A stretch of 64,000 nucleotides of DNA, taken from Bordetella genomosp. 1 (lineage in GTDB: Bacteria; Pseudomonadota; Gammaproteobacteria; Burkholderiales; Burkholderiaceae_B). This document shows positions 44,164 through 52,167 of the stretch, in pieces. The position numbers and the translations under genes are program-made. Location: contig NZ_NEVL01000004.1 of assembly GCF_002261335.1 (NCBI RefSeq), forward strand, positions 186,001 to 250,000, in the 5' to 3' direction. The notes below the pieces were generated by a model that saw nothing but the letters and a program-made list of their open reading frames with translations, did not search any database and was not told the origin of the DNA. Position 1 is the first letter of the stretch; each line of letters starts with the position of its first letter.

Positions 44164-44844
44164 ATGATTGAGAAGCTGCGCGCAAGTTGGATCGGCCTGG
44201 CTAAGTGGTACGTCGCTGAGGCACCGTGGATTGCCGCCATCCTCTTCATCACTACGCTGGTGTTCGTAGCTGGCGCGATGAGCGTTGGATGGAAGGGCTG
44301 GATCGACTTCGTTTCTAAGGACGCGGTCCATGGCTGGGCCGCTGCAATCGCCACCGGGACGGCGGCCCTTATCGCTCTGGGCATTGCCCTGCAAACACAA
44401 AAGGAGAAGGCGCGAGAGGCGAAGCGGCTCGGAGAAGTGCTCGCCGCTCGCCACCGAGACTTGCTTGAAGTCGTTGTTCATGAGATGGAACTTCAACTGA
44501 AGTCTTTCGCCGGCAAATCGTTTTCTGAGAACGACTTGGCCACAGACTATCGGCCCACAATTGAGCAGGACTTAATATCGACAAGGAAGAAGTTGGAGTC
44601 GTGTGACGTAGCGGCGCTCTTACCATATAGCGAATCCTTGGCGGCGATGATTGTCGCCACCGCAGGACAGCTGCACTTGGCGCATTCTTTTGCCCGCGAG
44701 CCCGGGAACGTCGCCGCTGTCGCAGGGATTCTCGAGGAGAGCGTTGAGCGAATCCTCACGGCGCATTCCTGCACCGCCCCGGCCTTTGACCGTTTGGTGC
44801 GAACTCACCTTCGCATTATGAAACAGGAAGGTCTAGGCGATTAA
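44164..44844 (+). CDS. Two-helix membrane protein with long cytoplasmic helical domain, prophage cargo candidate
   Basis: The intact 226-residue protein has a first membrane segment (WIAAILFITTLVFVAGAMSV, about residues 21-40) and a second (WAAAIATGTAALIALGIAL, about 58-76). They are followed by a charged alpha-helical domain of 150 residues starting QTQKEKAREAKRLGEVLAAR. ATG 44164 follows GAGG by eight bases. It runs opposite to the phage genes on both sides with its own divergent promoter region (44101-44163), typical of a moron. GC is lower than the chromosome. The layout resembles many phage or defence-associated membrane effectors, but none is recognised. Confidence 0.75.
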   Translation: MIEKLRASWIGLAKWYVAEAPWIAAILFITTLVFVAGAMSVGWKGWIDFVSKDAVHGWAAAIATGTAALIALGIALQTQKEKAREAKRLGEVLAARHRDLLEVVVHEMELQLKSFAGKSFSENDLATDYRPTIEQDLISTRKKLESCDVAALLPYSESLAAMIVATAGQLHLAHSFAREPGNVAAVAGILEESVERILTAHSCTAPAFDRLVRTHLRIMKQEGLGD

Positions 44845-44846
44845 GG

Positions 44847-45155
44847 TCATTCAGATAGGCCTCGGTGCAAGACGTTGCTGCACGCATGCAACAGGCCGGA
44901 ACAGCGGGCGGCGCATCGCATCTGCCTCGCGTGCCGGCGCCACCTCGCGGCCGACCTTGCGGTGAGATAGGCCGCCACGAACTCGCCGCGCGCGCAATGG
45001 CTGCGTTCGGCGAGGCAGCACCGCTTCGCGATGTTGTGAACCAGCACGGCGAGGTTGGCACCGGCGGGCACGGTTTCGCCGGCTGCGCGCCGCTTCGCGC
45101 CGGCCAGGGCGCAGGCGTTGTTCCAGGCGCGGGTGCAAACGGATTTTTCGGCCAT
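44847..45155 (-). CDS. Cys-rich small phage-type protein
   Basis: A 102-codon frame from ATG 45155 with GGAG seven bases upstream. It starts MAEKSVCTRAWNNACALAGA, continues ANLAVLVHNIAKRCCLAER and has eight or more Cys in total. It lies between rusA and the terminase block, where phage antitermination or zinc-binding regulators often sit. The last third may be frame-shifted, since it becomes Arg-rich. Confidence 0.5.
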   Translation of the reverse strand: MAEKSVCTRAWNNACALAGAKRRAAGETVPAGANLAVLVHNIAKRCCLAERSHCARGEFVAAYLTARSAARWRRHARQMRCAARCSGLLHACSNVLHRGLSE

Positions 45156-45171
45156 AGCTTTTGCTCCAGGG

Positions 45172-45660
45172 TCAGGCAAAGAGGTTGGTCTGAGGCTGCG
45201 GCGCGCCTAGCGGCGTCACCACCGCCATCAGGCGCGCGCCGAATTCGTCGGGCTCTGCACGCACGGAGGTCAGCTTCCGCACCCACACGTCACCCTCGAA
45301 GATGACGTTCTTGAGGCGGTCCAGCACGACCTTCTGCGCGTTGTCGAGGTCCAGGCACTGGACCGTGTCGTCCCAGGCCGCGCCATCCTTGCGCATGCGC
45401 CGCTGCAAGTCTTTTGGGCGGTGCAGGTAGAGGGTGAATTCCACGCTCACGCGTCCTGCGATCGGTGCCAGCACGCCGCGGCCACCTCGGCGTGCATCGC
45501 AACCTGGGCCTTATAAACCTTGGCTTCCTGGGTCACGTAGGTGGCGGTGAAGGATTTGCCCTTGCCGCCCTTCGGCGTGACGTGCGGCTGGCCCAGTAGC
45601 GGTTCGCGCTGTTCGTACGGCAGGCTAAGGCGGACGGCGCCGGATTGCGGCGTCCTGTTG
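45172..45660 (-). pseudogene. rusA: RusA-family Holliday junction resolvase, frameshifted
   Basis: The last 100 codons in one frame contain APIAGRVSVEFTLYLHRPKD, then LDLDNAQKVVLDRLKNVIFEGD with the RusA-type acidic Asp-x-Asp-Asn pattern. The N-terminal half (YVTQEAKVYKAQVAMHAEV) is in another frame near 45465, and the opening NSANRYWASRT needs a third. RusA cuts recombination junctions in phage genomes. At least two frameshifts inactivate it. Confidence 0.7.
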
Positions 45661-45734
45661 AGATCGGAATAACCGGCGAGCGAACCGGCCATCGAATCGA
45701 GGGCAACGTCCGCCTGCGCGGCGGTCAGCCCTTC

Positions 45735-48700
45735 TCAGAACCGCCACGCCACCTCCGCATGCACCGCCTGGCTGTGCGTCGAGCCCGCAAGCAGTGCCGA
45801 GTACGCCAGCCCCGCGCTCGCGTTCGCGCCGATCGACAGCGTTGCCTTCAGATCCACCACGGCCGCGTCGCGCGCGAGGGTCGGACTTCGGACCGTGAAT
45901 CGACTGCGCGTCGGCGTGCTCGCGAATGCCAGCGTGGTTCGCGGGGCGGTATCGCCGAGCGCGTGGCGCCAGCTCAGTCCGCCGCGCACGCTCAGCTGGC
46001 GCCGCGCATCGAACGCCAGCCGAACCTCGCCGCGCAGGCCCACCGTGGCGAAGGCGGCCAAGTGGCTCGCGCGCCGACCTCGCAAGGCGCTCGCGCCGCC
46101 CGACTCCACGAAGCCGCGCTCGCACGCATGCACCCATGCCAGGCCGGCATACGGCTCGAGCAGCGTGCGCTCCGTATCGACGGCACGCCAGCCAGCCTGC
46201 GCGAAGATCTGCATGACGGTGCCGCGCACGTCGGCCGCGCTGGCGTCGGCCAGGTCCGCGAATCGCACCGCGCGCCTCACATCCGCATGGCGGGCGCCAT
46301 AGGTGGCCCCTGCCCGCCAACCCCAAGGCCCGACCTGGCGGCCGGCATAGATGCCGAAGTCGTACGCCTCCACCTTGGCCGAAGCGGGCCGATTCGCAGC
46401 GTGCACCGAACCCCTGCCGTACCCGGCCACGACGCCCACGCGCGTGCCGTGCAGGTCGCCGTCCGCGCCGAGCAGGAAGCCATCGGTACGGCTGCCGTAT
46501 CCGTCGGCCTCGCCATCCCCGCGCACGTAGGTGTGCGCCCCGAGCCATTGTCCCCAACCGCCCGCGGCCTGCTGACCTGCGCGCAGGGAGCGCAGCCGAG
46601 CCGGGTCCATCCGACCCGCCATCGCATCGCGCAGCAGACGGCTTTCCTCTATCGCCGCGCTCGCCAGCGCCGGATAGATGTCGCCGGACAAGGCGCGATA
46701 GGCCGCGACCGCGTCGACGCGCGCGCGGGCGTCCAGCACGCGCTCGTACACACCGGGTGTGCCCGCAGTCTCGATCGCCGCGGCGAGGCGGCGCTGATTG
46801 CCGGTCTCGGCCAGGCTCGCGAACGATGTGCGATTACGGGCCAGCGCGAGCGTGACTCGGTTTGCCTCGTAGCCCAACCGGCCATCGACAAACACCGAGG
46901 GCGCCTGCACGCCGTCGAACCGCCCGCGCACGCCCGCGTGGGCGAGCAGCACCGCATAGCGCCGCCCTAGGAGGGATGCAAGCCCCGTGCCGCGCGCGCC
47001 GGACGCCAGGCCCAGGGCCAGCGTTCCTCCGGAGAGGCTCGCCTGGCCACCGGCCTCGATGCGATCGCTCGCGTCTTGCGCGAGCTCGACGGCGTAGACC
47101 GAACCGGGCGTGAACACCGCATCCCCGCTCACGTGCAGCGTGCCGATGGAATGCCCGGGCGCGACGATGCCGCCGGCACCGGCGTGCAGCCTCGCCAGGG
47201 TGCCATCGCCCTCCAGCAGGCCGCCGCCCGCGACCACGACGGCGGCACTCTGTCCGTCGAGCGACGCGCGACCACCGCTGACCGCCACGTCGCCGCTACG
47301 GCCGTTCACCACCAGCGTCCCGCCCGCATGCACAGTGGTCGGCGACACGATGGAGCCGATGATGCGCAGCTCCCCGCCATCCACGATCGTGGGCCCTGTG
47401 TACCCGCTGTCGCCCTGCAGAGCGAGCATGCCGGCACCGCGCTTGATGAACCGGACTTCGTAGTCCGCTGCCGTCTTCGCGCGCAGGGCCTCAATGCGCG
47501 CGTCACGAGCTTCGACCATCGCCGGCACGCCCGCGTTATATGCCAGCGCGACATCGCGCTTCACGTTCATCGCGGCGCTCGCCAACGCAGCGTCGGTGCG
47601 GCCCGCGACGAACGCCTCGCCTGCGCCTGCAGGTCCGTACCGGGTCTCCCAGCGGGGATGGGCCGCGCCGTACAGCGCGGCCAGCGCGCGTCCTGCGGGG
47701 TCGGCGAACAGCGCCGTGATCGCGTCCATGTAGCGCGTGTAGGAGAATGTCTCGTGGACCAGCGACTCGGTCGCCGCGGCCAGCAGCTTCCGGCCCGCCG
47801 CCATGCCGGCGACCAGCTCCGCGGTCGGTGCCACGAGCGGCGGCACCGGCTTCACAGCGGCTTGCAGCCGCTCCCGTTCGGCGGGCCAGGCAGCGAGCTC
47901 CGCAGCCTCTTCCACGCGCCGCTGCTTGAGCGCCATATCGGAGACCCCGTTGCGCCACGCATCCGACACGCCCGCCGGCACATCGGCAACGAAGCGACCC
48001 AACAACTGCGCCGGGCCCTCCAGCGCTCGCTCGAGATCGGGCACGCCCCAGCCGAAGGTGGCGTCGGGCAGCCCCGCCGAGCTGTCGCCCCGGTGCGACG
48101 CCGTGCTCAGCAGGATGGTGCGCACCGCCTCGGTGTCGAGGTAGGGATAGCGTTCCATCAGGAGGCCCAGCGCGCCTGTGACGTGCGGCGCCGACATCGA
48201 CGTGCCGCTCTCGATCTCGTACTTGTCATTGCCCTGCAAGGAGGCGCTGTTGATCCGCATGCCGGGCGCGGCGAGGCACCAGTACTTGCCCACGCCGCAG
48301 CGATTGAAGTGCGTGCCGCCCTGCTCGTCGACGGTCGTGACGGCAATCCACTTCGACTCCACCTCCGGGCGAAAATACGGCAGGCCGGCGCGCACCGAGG
48401 GGTTGGCCGCCCCGGCATTGCCGTTCGCCCACACGTGCAGCACGCCGTGCGCCTGCGCCACGTCGGCGGCGGCGTCGAGCCAGGTCTTCTTGCCTGCGCC
48501 CTCGAGGCGCGCATAGGCCTCGGTGAAGGACTGCACGGATCCATAATCGTCGACGTCCGCGGGCGATCCCCAACTGCTGTTGATGGCGCGCGCCCCAGAA
48601 GCCGCGACGGCATCGTAGGCGGCGTGAAAATAGTTGTAGTCCATGTTGGACCCGTAGCGCGATGCGTCGGTGCCGTTGCTATTGGCGATCGCGTAGCGGC

Positions 48701-49253
48701 TGCCGAATGCCACACCCATCATGCCAACCCCATTGCGAGCGGCCGCGATCGTGCCGGATACGTGGTTGCCGTGGTTGTCGTTCTTGCCGACGTGCCGGGC
48801 AAGATCGGCCTGCGGCTGGTGGACGCCGGGCACATCGAACGCCTCGCCGGCCCGCCATGACATGCCGCCCCCGTCGAGTTGGCTCCCCACGTCGCGGTAG
48901 CGGCCTTTTACCTGGAGCGCCCGGACGCCGCGCGTCGCGAACTCCTGGTGGCTCGCCAGAAAGCCGGAGTCGACCGCGCCCAGTCGCACGCCCGCGCCGC
49001 TCAATCCGCGCGCGTAGGCGTGCTGCGCCTTCATCGCGCCCAGGCCCCAATCCGACGTGAACTCGGCGGCGTCGGTCCAGCTCGACAGCGCCCCGGAAAG
49101 GTCCGTGGTCCTGCTGCCGTCGTAGCGCATGTAGGGCTGGCCCAGCACCGCCGCACTGGGCAAGATCCCGCAGGCACACAGCAGTGCCACGGAAAGGGAA
49201 TGACGTTTGCCGTAGCACCGGAAATGTCGCTGCGCATCGCTGCTTTTACTCAT
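45735..49253 (-). CDS. Subtilisin-like (S8) serine protease autotransporter
   Basis: The 1172-residue protein has a long signal region (about residues 1-38), an S8 domain with catalytic Asp95 (GAVDSGF), His161 (NDNHGNHVSGT) and Ser352 (SGTSMSAPHVTG). A helical linker follows, then a beta-helix passenger with VDGGELRIIGSIVSPTTVHAGGTL-type repeats, and a C-terminal barrel of about 265 residues ending in Phe (VHAEVAWRF). The order is that of SphB1-type autotransporters, which in Bordetella pertussis mature filamentous haemagglutinin. No typical lipobox is present (LLCACG is a weak candidate), unlike SphB1. ATG 49253 has GGAGG eight bases upstream. Its 3' end abuts the prophage remnant. Confidence 0.94.
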   Translation of the reverse strand: MSKSSDAQRHFRCYGKRHSLSVALLCACGILPSAAVLGQPYMRYDGSRTTDLSGALSSWTDAAEFTSDWGLGAMKAQHAYARGLSGAGVRLGAVDSGFLASHQEFATRGVRALQVKGRYRDVGSQLDGGGMSWRAGEAFDVPGVHQPQADLARHVGKNDNHGNHVSGTIAAARNGVGMMGVAFGSRYAIANSNGTDASRYGSNMDYNYFHAAYDAVAASGARAINSSWGSPADVDDYGSVQSFTEAYARLEGAGKKTWLDAAADVAQAHGVLHVWANGNAGAANPSVRAGLPYFRPEVESKWIAVTTVDEQGGTHFNRCGVGKYWCLAAPGMRINSASLQGNDKYEIESGTSMSAPHVTGALGLLMERYPYLDTEAVRTILLSTASHRGDSSAGLPDATFGWGVPDLERALEGPAQLLGRFVADVPAGVSDAWRNGVSDMALKQRRVEEAAELAAWPAERERLQAAVKPVPPLVAPTAELVAGMAAGRKLLAAATESLVHETFSYTRYMDAITALFADPAGRALAALYGAAHPRWETRYGPAGAGEAFVAGRTDAALASAAMNVKRDVALAYNAGVPAMVEARDARIEALRAKTAADYEVRFIKRGAGMLALQGDSGYTGPTIVDGGELRIIGSIVSPTTVHAGGTLVVNGRSGDVAVSGGRASLDGQSAAVVVAGGGLLEGDGTLARLHAGAGGIVAPGHSIGTLHVSGDAVFTPGSVYAVELAQDASDRIEAGGQASLSGGTLALGLASGARGTGLASLLGRRYAVLLAHAGVRGRFDGVQAPSVFVDGRLGYEANRVTLALARNRTSFASLAETGNQRRLAAAIETAGTPGVYERVLDARARVDAVAAYRALSGDIYPALASAAIEESRLLRDAMAGRMDPARLRSLRAGQQAAGGWGQWLGAHTYVRGDGEADGYGSRTDGFLLGADGDLHGTRVGVVAGYGRGSVHAANRPASAKVEAYDFGIYAGRQVGPWGWRAGATYGARHADVRRAVRFADLADASAADVRGTVMQIFAQAGWRAVDTERTLLEPYAGLAWVHACERGFVESGGASALRGRRASHLAAFATVGLRGEVRLAFDARRQLSVRGGLSWRHALGDTAPRTTLAFASTPTRSRFTVRSPTLARDAAVVDLKATLSIGANASAGLAYSALLAGSTHSQAVHAEVAWRF

Positions 49254-49658
49254 TGGGCCTCCGTCGGCGCGAATGATTCGAGAGCAGCGGAGACTATCGG
49301 TAGCGCGCGGGCGGATCAGCGTCGCGACGAAGCGACTTGATCCGATTGATCGCGATGCTGACTCGGACCAATGGATGGCGCTCTTGCCGGGCCGCGTTTG
49401 ATCCGTCCGACAGTTTGCGGGACAGAGCCGTCGCAGTTCACACCAGACGTCAAACCGCAATAAAAGCGAACAGGGACATATGAATCCCGCGCGACTCGCA
49501 CTATCGGATCAATCCGCACATCGATTGCAGGACTCGTCCTGCGCACCAAGCGCGTCACGCGCGGTCCATACAGGCAACATTGCAGTTCGCCTGCGCAATG
49601 GCCGCAACCTCGGGCCTGCGCCCTCCTCACGCCACATCCACCTCCTGAAGGCAACGCC
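49254..49658. other. Non-coding region upstream of the autotransporter
   Basis: About 400 bases with mixed GC, including TGATCCGATTGATCGC-like alternation near 49340. Frames in it have no ribosome site or family likeness. It probably holds the autotransporter promoter; no clear -35/-10 pair could be fixed. Confidence 0.4.
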
Positions 49659-49808
49659 TTGCGTACTCCCGTCCTCATCCCCTTGGCCGTGGTGCCGGCC
49701 GTCGTCCTGGCCATGACCTGGCCCGCGCCTGGCGGCGATGCCTGGCTCGCGGCGGAGATCGTCGGCATTGCCATCCTCGTGGCGGCGCTCTGGTTCCAAG
49801 ACCGCTGA
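49659..49808 (+). CDS. Putative 49-residue two-helix membrane peptide
   Basis: A TTG at 49659, eight bases after GAAGG, opens a 49-codon frame. It has two hydrophobic spans, VLIPLAVVPAVVLAMTW and AAEIVGIAILVAALWF, separated by PAPGGDAWL, and ends QDR. The topology is that of small membrane proteins; no family is known to me. It has a look-alike at 50045-50242. Confidence 0.42.
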   Translation: MRTPVLIPLAVVPAVVLAMTWPAPGGDAWLAAEIVGIAILVAALWFQDR

Positions 49809-49941
49809 CGCGGCTGCAGGTGGCTGCAGACGGCCGCCCGCACGTCGCGCCGGGTCGGCGCACGGCGTATCGCGTGCCGGCCCGCCTGACCCCGCCCGGC
49901 CGCCCGCGCACGCGATGGCGCGGTCCCGCCCGCGCGATGCC

Positions 49942-50031
49942 GAGGCGGTGTGAGGCCGTGTGAGGCCCGGTGCGGCCTTGTGCGGCCTTGTGCGGCCTTC
50001 CGAGGCCTTTTAAGACCTTGTGCGGCCGTGT
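49942..50031 (+). repeat. Nine-copy 10-bp tandem repeat
   Basis: Ten-base units of the form GNGGCCTTGT run without a break: the clearest are GCGGCCTTGT (twice in a row), GAGGCCGTGT and GCGGCCGTGT; outer units are more diverged. The period is exactly 10, about one helical turn. It lies between two small hydrophobic frames and 14 bases before the second one's ATG. Confidence 0.85.
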
Positions 50032-50044
50032 CATGGGGCCGGCT

Positions 50045-50242
50045 ATGATGGTCCGGTCCCGGCCTCCGCGCTTTCGCCATCCCCGGCGCATCCAGGTGGG
50101 GGCCGGCGTGGCGGCCTGCGTCACGATCGCCGCGGTGCCCGGTGCGGGCTACGATGGCCAGGGCCTGGCCGTGGCGGTCGGGTTGCTGATCGGGCGGCTG
50201 CCGCGCGTCGTCCTGCGGCGCTTCGATCACCCGCCGCTGTAA
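50045..50242 (+). CDS. Putative 65-residue small membrane protein
   Basis: Two ATGs at 50045 and 50048 open a frame starting MMVRSRPPRFRHPRRIQVGA, followed by two hydrophobic stretches, GVAACVTIAAVPG and GLAVAVGLLIG, and a basic tail. An earlier GTG start at 49970 lies inside the tandem repeat, so repeat changes could alter the N-terminus. Resembles the 49-residue frame in layout. Confidence 0.38.
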   Translation: MMVRSRPPRFRHPRRIQVGAGVAACVTIAAVPGAGYDGQGLAVAVGLLIGRLPRVVLRRFDHPPL

Positions 50243-50335
50243 GGCGACGCGGTGGCGCGGCGTGCCCTGCCTGCTTCACCTTGCGTCAGGGCGCCCCCGC
50301 CCGCCGCGCCGACGGCCTCACGGAGATGCGATGCG

Positions 50336-51019
50336 ATGTGCAGTCACTACCAAGCCGTCAAGCAGGCCGAGCGCCTGCGCAAGTATTACGAGACACACCG
50401 CCCCGACATCCGGCTGCCCGAGGACATGTGGCCGCGCTACCAGGGCCTGTTCATCCGGCGGCCGATCGCGTGGGATGCGGGCGACCCGGCCGTGCCCGGG
50501 CGCGAGGCCGTGGCGGGCCGCTGGGGGCTGATCCCGGCGCAGGTGCGCGCGGATGGCCTGGCCCGCGCCGGCAGACTTTCGACCTTCAACGCCCGCAGCG
50601 AGACGGCGGCGGGCTCGTACACCTTCGGCAACGCCTGGCGGCGCGGCCAGCACTGCATCGTGCCGGCCGAGGCGATCTACGAGCCCGACTGGCGCAGCGG
50701 CAAGGCCGTGCCGACCCGCTTCACGCGCGCCGACGGCCATCCGCTCGGCATCGCCGGCCTCTGGGACCGCTATCGCGACGCGTCCGGCGCCTGGGTCGAG
50801 ACCTACACCATGCTCACCATCAACGCCTCCGCACACCCGCTGTTTCGCGAGTATCACCGCGCGGGCGACGAGAAGCGCATGGTGGTGGTGTTGCCCGAAG
50901 GGGCCTATGGCGACTGGCTGCACGCCGATGCGACCAACCGGCGCGATTTCCTGCAGGGTTATCCGGCCGAACGGTTGCAGGCGCAACCGGAGCCGACGAG
51001 CACAAACAGCGACGCCTGA
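50336..51019 (+). CDS. SRAP-domain protein (SOS response-associated peptidase, YedK/HMCES type)
   Basis: The 227-residue protein starts with the obligatory MCSHYQ, so Cys2 becomes the N-terminal residue that crosslinks abasic sites in single-stranded DNA. Other SRAP marks are RWGLIPAQV, the NARSET box, CIVPAEAIYEPDW with its Glu, and the His in NASAHPLFREYH. An in-frame extension to 50252 is rejected because it would bury Cys2. It is monocistronic; no lexA box was found. Confidence 0.94.
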   Translation: MCSHYQAVKQAERLRKYYETHRPDIRLPEDMWPRYQGLFIRRPIAWDAGDPAVPGREAVAGRWGLIPAQVRADGLARAGRLSTFNARSETAAGSYTFGNAWRRGQHCIVPAEAIYEPDWRSGKAVPTRFTRADGHPLGIAGLWDRYRDASGAWVETYTMLTINASAHPLFREYHRAGDEKRMVVVLPEGAYGDWLHADATNRRDFLQGYPAERLQAQPEPTSTNSDA

Positions 51020-51064
51020 TCGCGTCGACACCGCCGGCGCGTACTCCGCCCGACCACGGGTAGA

Positions 51065-51982
51065 TCAGCGGGCGCGCGGCCCCGCAGCGTCGGCCTCACC
51101 CACGTTCCAGGGCAGGTCTGAAGACTCGAGCGAGAAGCGGCGCGGCGCATGCCCGAGCACGGCACGCGCATCCGAGGTGTCGAACACCATGTCTGCCGCC
51201 ATGCGATTCGCCATGTCAGGCGTGAAATGGCGAAAGCGCGGCAACAGGCGGGCGCATCGGATCGCCGTGTGAAACAGGCCTTGCGGCACGCGCACGATGC
51301 GCGGTTTCTTGCCCATCGCCTGGAACACCCGGGCCACCATCTCGTGATAGGGCAGCACTTCGTCGCCCGCGATCTGGAACTCCCGCACCGGCAACGTGTC
51401 GGCCATCGCGGCCGCCAGACAGGCCCCCGCAACATCCTTCGCGTGGATCGGCTGACGCCGACCGCTGGCCGCCCCGATGACGGGGAAAAAGCCGAACTTG
51501 CGGATGAAGCGCGCGATCTGCGTAATGTTCTTGTCGCGACCGTCGCCGTAGATCAGCGTGGGCCGGAGAATCACGTACTCGATGCCCGATGCCTCGGCCC
51601 AACGACGCAATTGTTCTTCTCCGTCCTGAAGCAGGCGCACCACCTCCCGCTCCTTGGCGGAGCCGGATTCGGTTTTGGTGAAGCGGCTGGTGGAGGAAAT
51701 CGACACCACCCGCTTGACGCCCAGGGCCTGCAGGCTGGCAAAGTACTGCGGCAACAGCCAGATGCCCAACACGGAGATGGCCGTGTCGCATCCGCCGGAC
51801 GCCTCCAGTGCTGCCAGCGAGGCCTGCGCCTCCATGTTGAACCAGGTCAGCCGCTCACGCGAAGGTGGCGGCGTGCCGCGCGTGGCCGCAAAGACTTCGG
51901 CGCCCGCATACAGCAATTGAGACACCAGGCGCTCGCCGACCAGGCCGCGCGCCCCCAATACCAACACTCGTCGCGCAGCCAT
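51065..51982 (-). CDS. NAD(P)-dependent epimerase/dehydratase-like oxidoreductase
   Basis: The 305-residue protein has the N-terminal Rossmann loop RVLVLGARGLVGERLVSQLL, then an SDR-like core: ISSTSRFTK in the active-site Ser position and a YVILRPTLIYGDGRDKNI segment of extended SDR proteins. The usual Tyr-x3-Lys is not evident, so it may be an atypical, NmrA-like or binding-only member. It ends 46 bases from the SRAP gene, convergent. Substrate unknown. Confidence 0.8.
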   Translation of the reverse strand: MAARRVLVLGARGLVGERLVSQLLYAGAEVFAATRGTPPPSRERLTWFNMEAQASLAALEASGGCDTAISVLGIWLLPQYFASLQALGVKRVVSISSTSRFTKTESGSAKEREVVRLLQDGEEQLRRWAEASGIEYVILRPTLIYGDGRDKNITQIARFIRKFGFFPVIGAASGRRQPIHAKDVAGACLAAAMADTLPVREFQIAGDEVLPYHEMVARVFQAMGKKPRIVRVPQGLFHTAIRCARLLPRFRHFTPDMANRMAADMVFDTSDARAVLGHAPRRFSLESSDLPWNVGEADAAGPRAR

Positions 51983-52167
51983 GTGGGGCCAGCCTCCGTC
52001 GTTTGTACACGCGCGCCGCAGCCATAGGCCTGTCCGGCGAGCGTCGGGAAATCACTCTGAATTCGGAAAAATCGCCTCGACTATACAGCCATACCCCGTC
52101 AATCGCCGCAGGGCATCTGCGCTGCACGATCCATACGCGCCCCCTGCTCCGCCAGACGCCCCTCCCC

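Larger units (their letters stand above)
41126..45700. mobile_element. Degenerate prophage remnant beside tRNA-Met
   Basis: From the tRNA-Met 3' end to the autotransporter lie phage-type genes in late-region order on the minus strand: rusA, a Cys-rich small gene, another small gene, terminase small, terminase large (start only), lysozyme (end only) and a spanin-like gene. Most are broken. Two intact membrane-protein genes run the other way. No integrase, repressor, head or tail gene remains. The exact right boundary (about 45.66-45.73 kb) and a second att copy could not be found. Confidence 0.85.

Noticed and set aside
44985-45305. Plus-strand frame antisense to the Cys-rich and rusA phage genes
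   Set aside because: No ribosome site, and the minus strand carries a recognisable RusA pattern.
49300-50300. Search for a second copy of the tRNA-Met 3' end (attachment site) that would extend the mobile element past the autotransporter
   Set aside because: No copy of the T-arm/acceptor sequence was found there or at 45.6-45.8 kb, so the element was not extended over the autotransporter.
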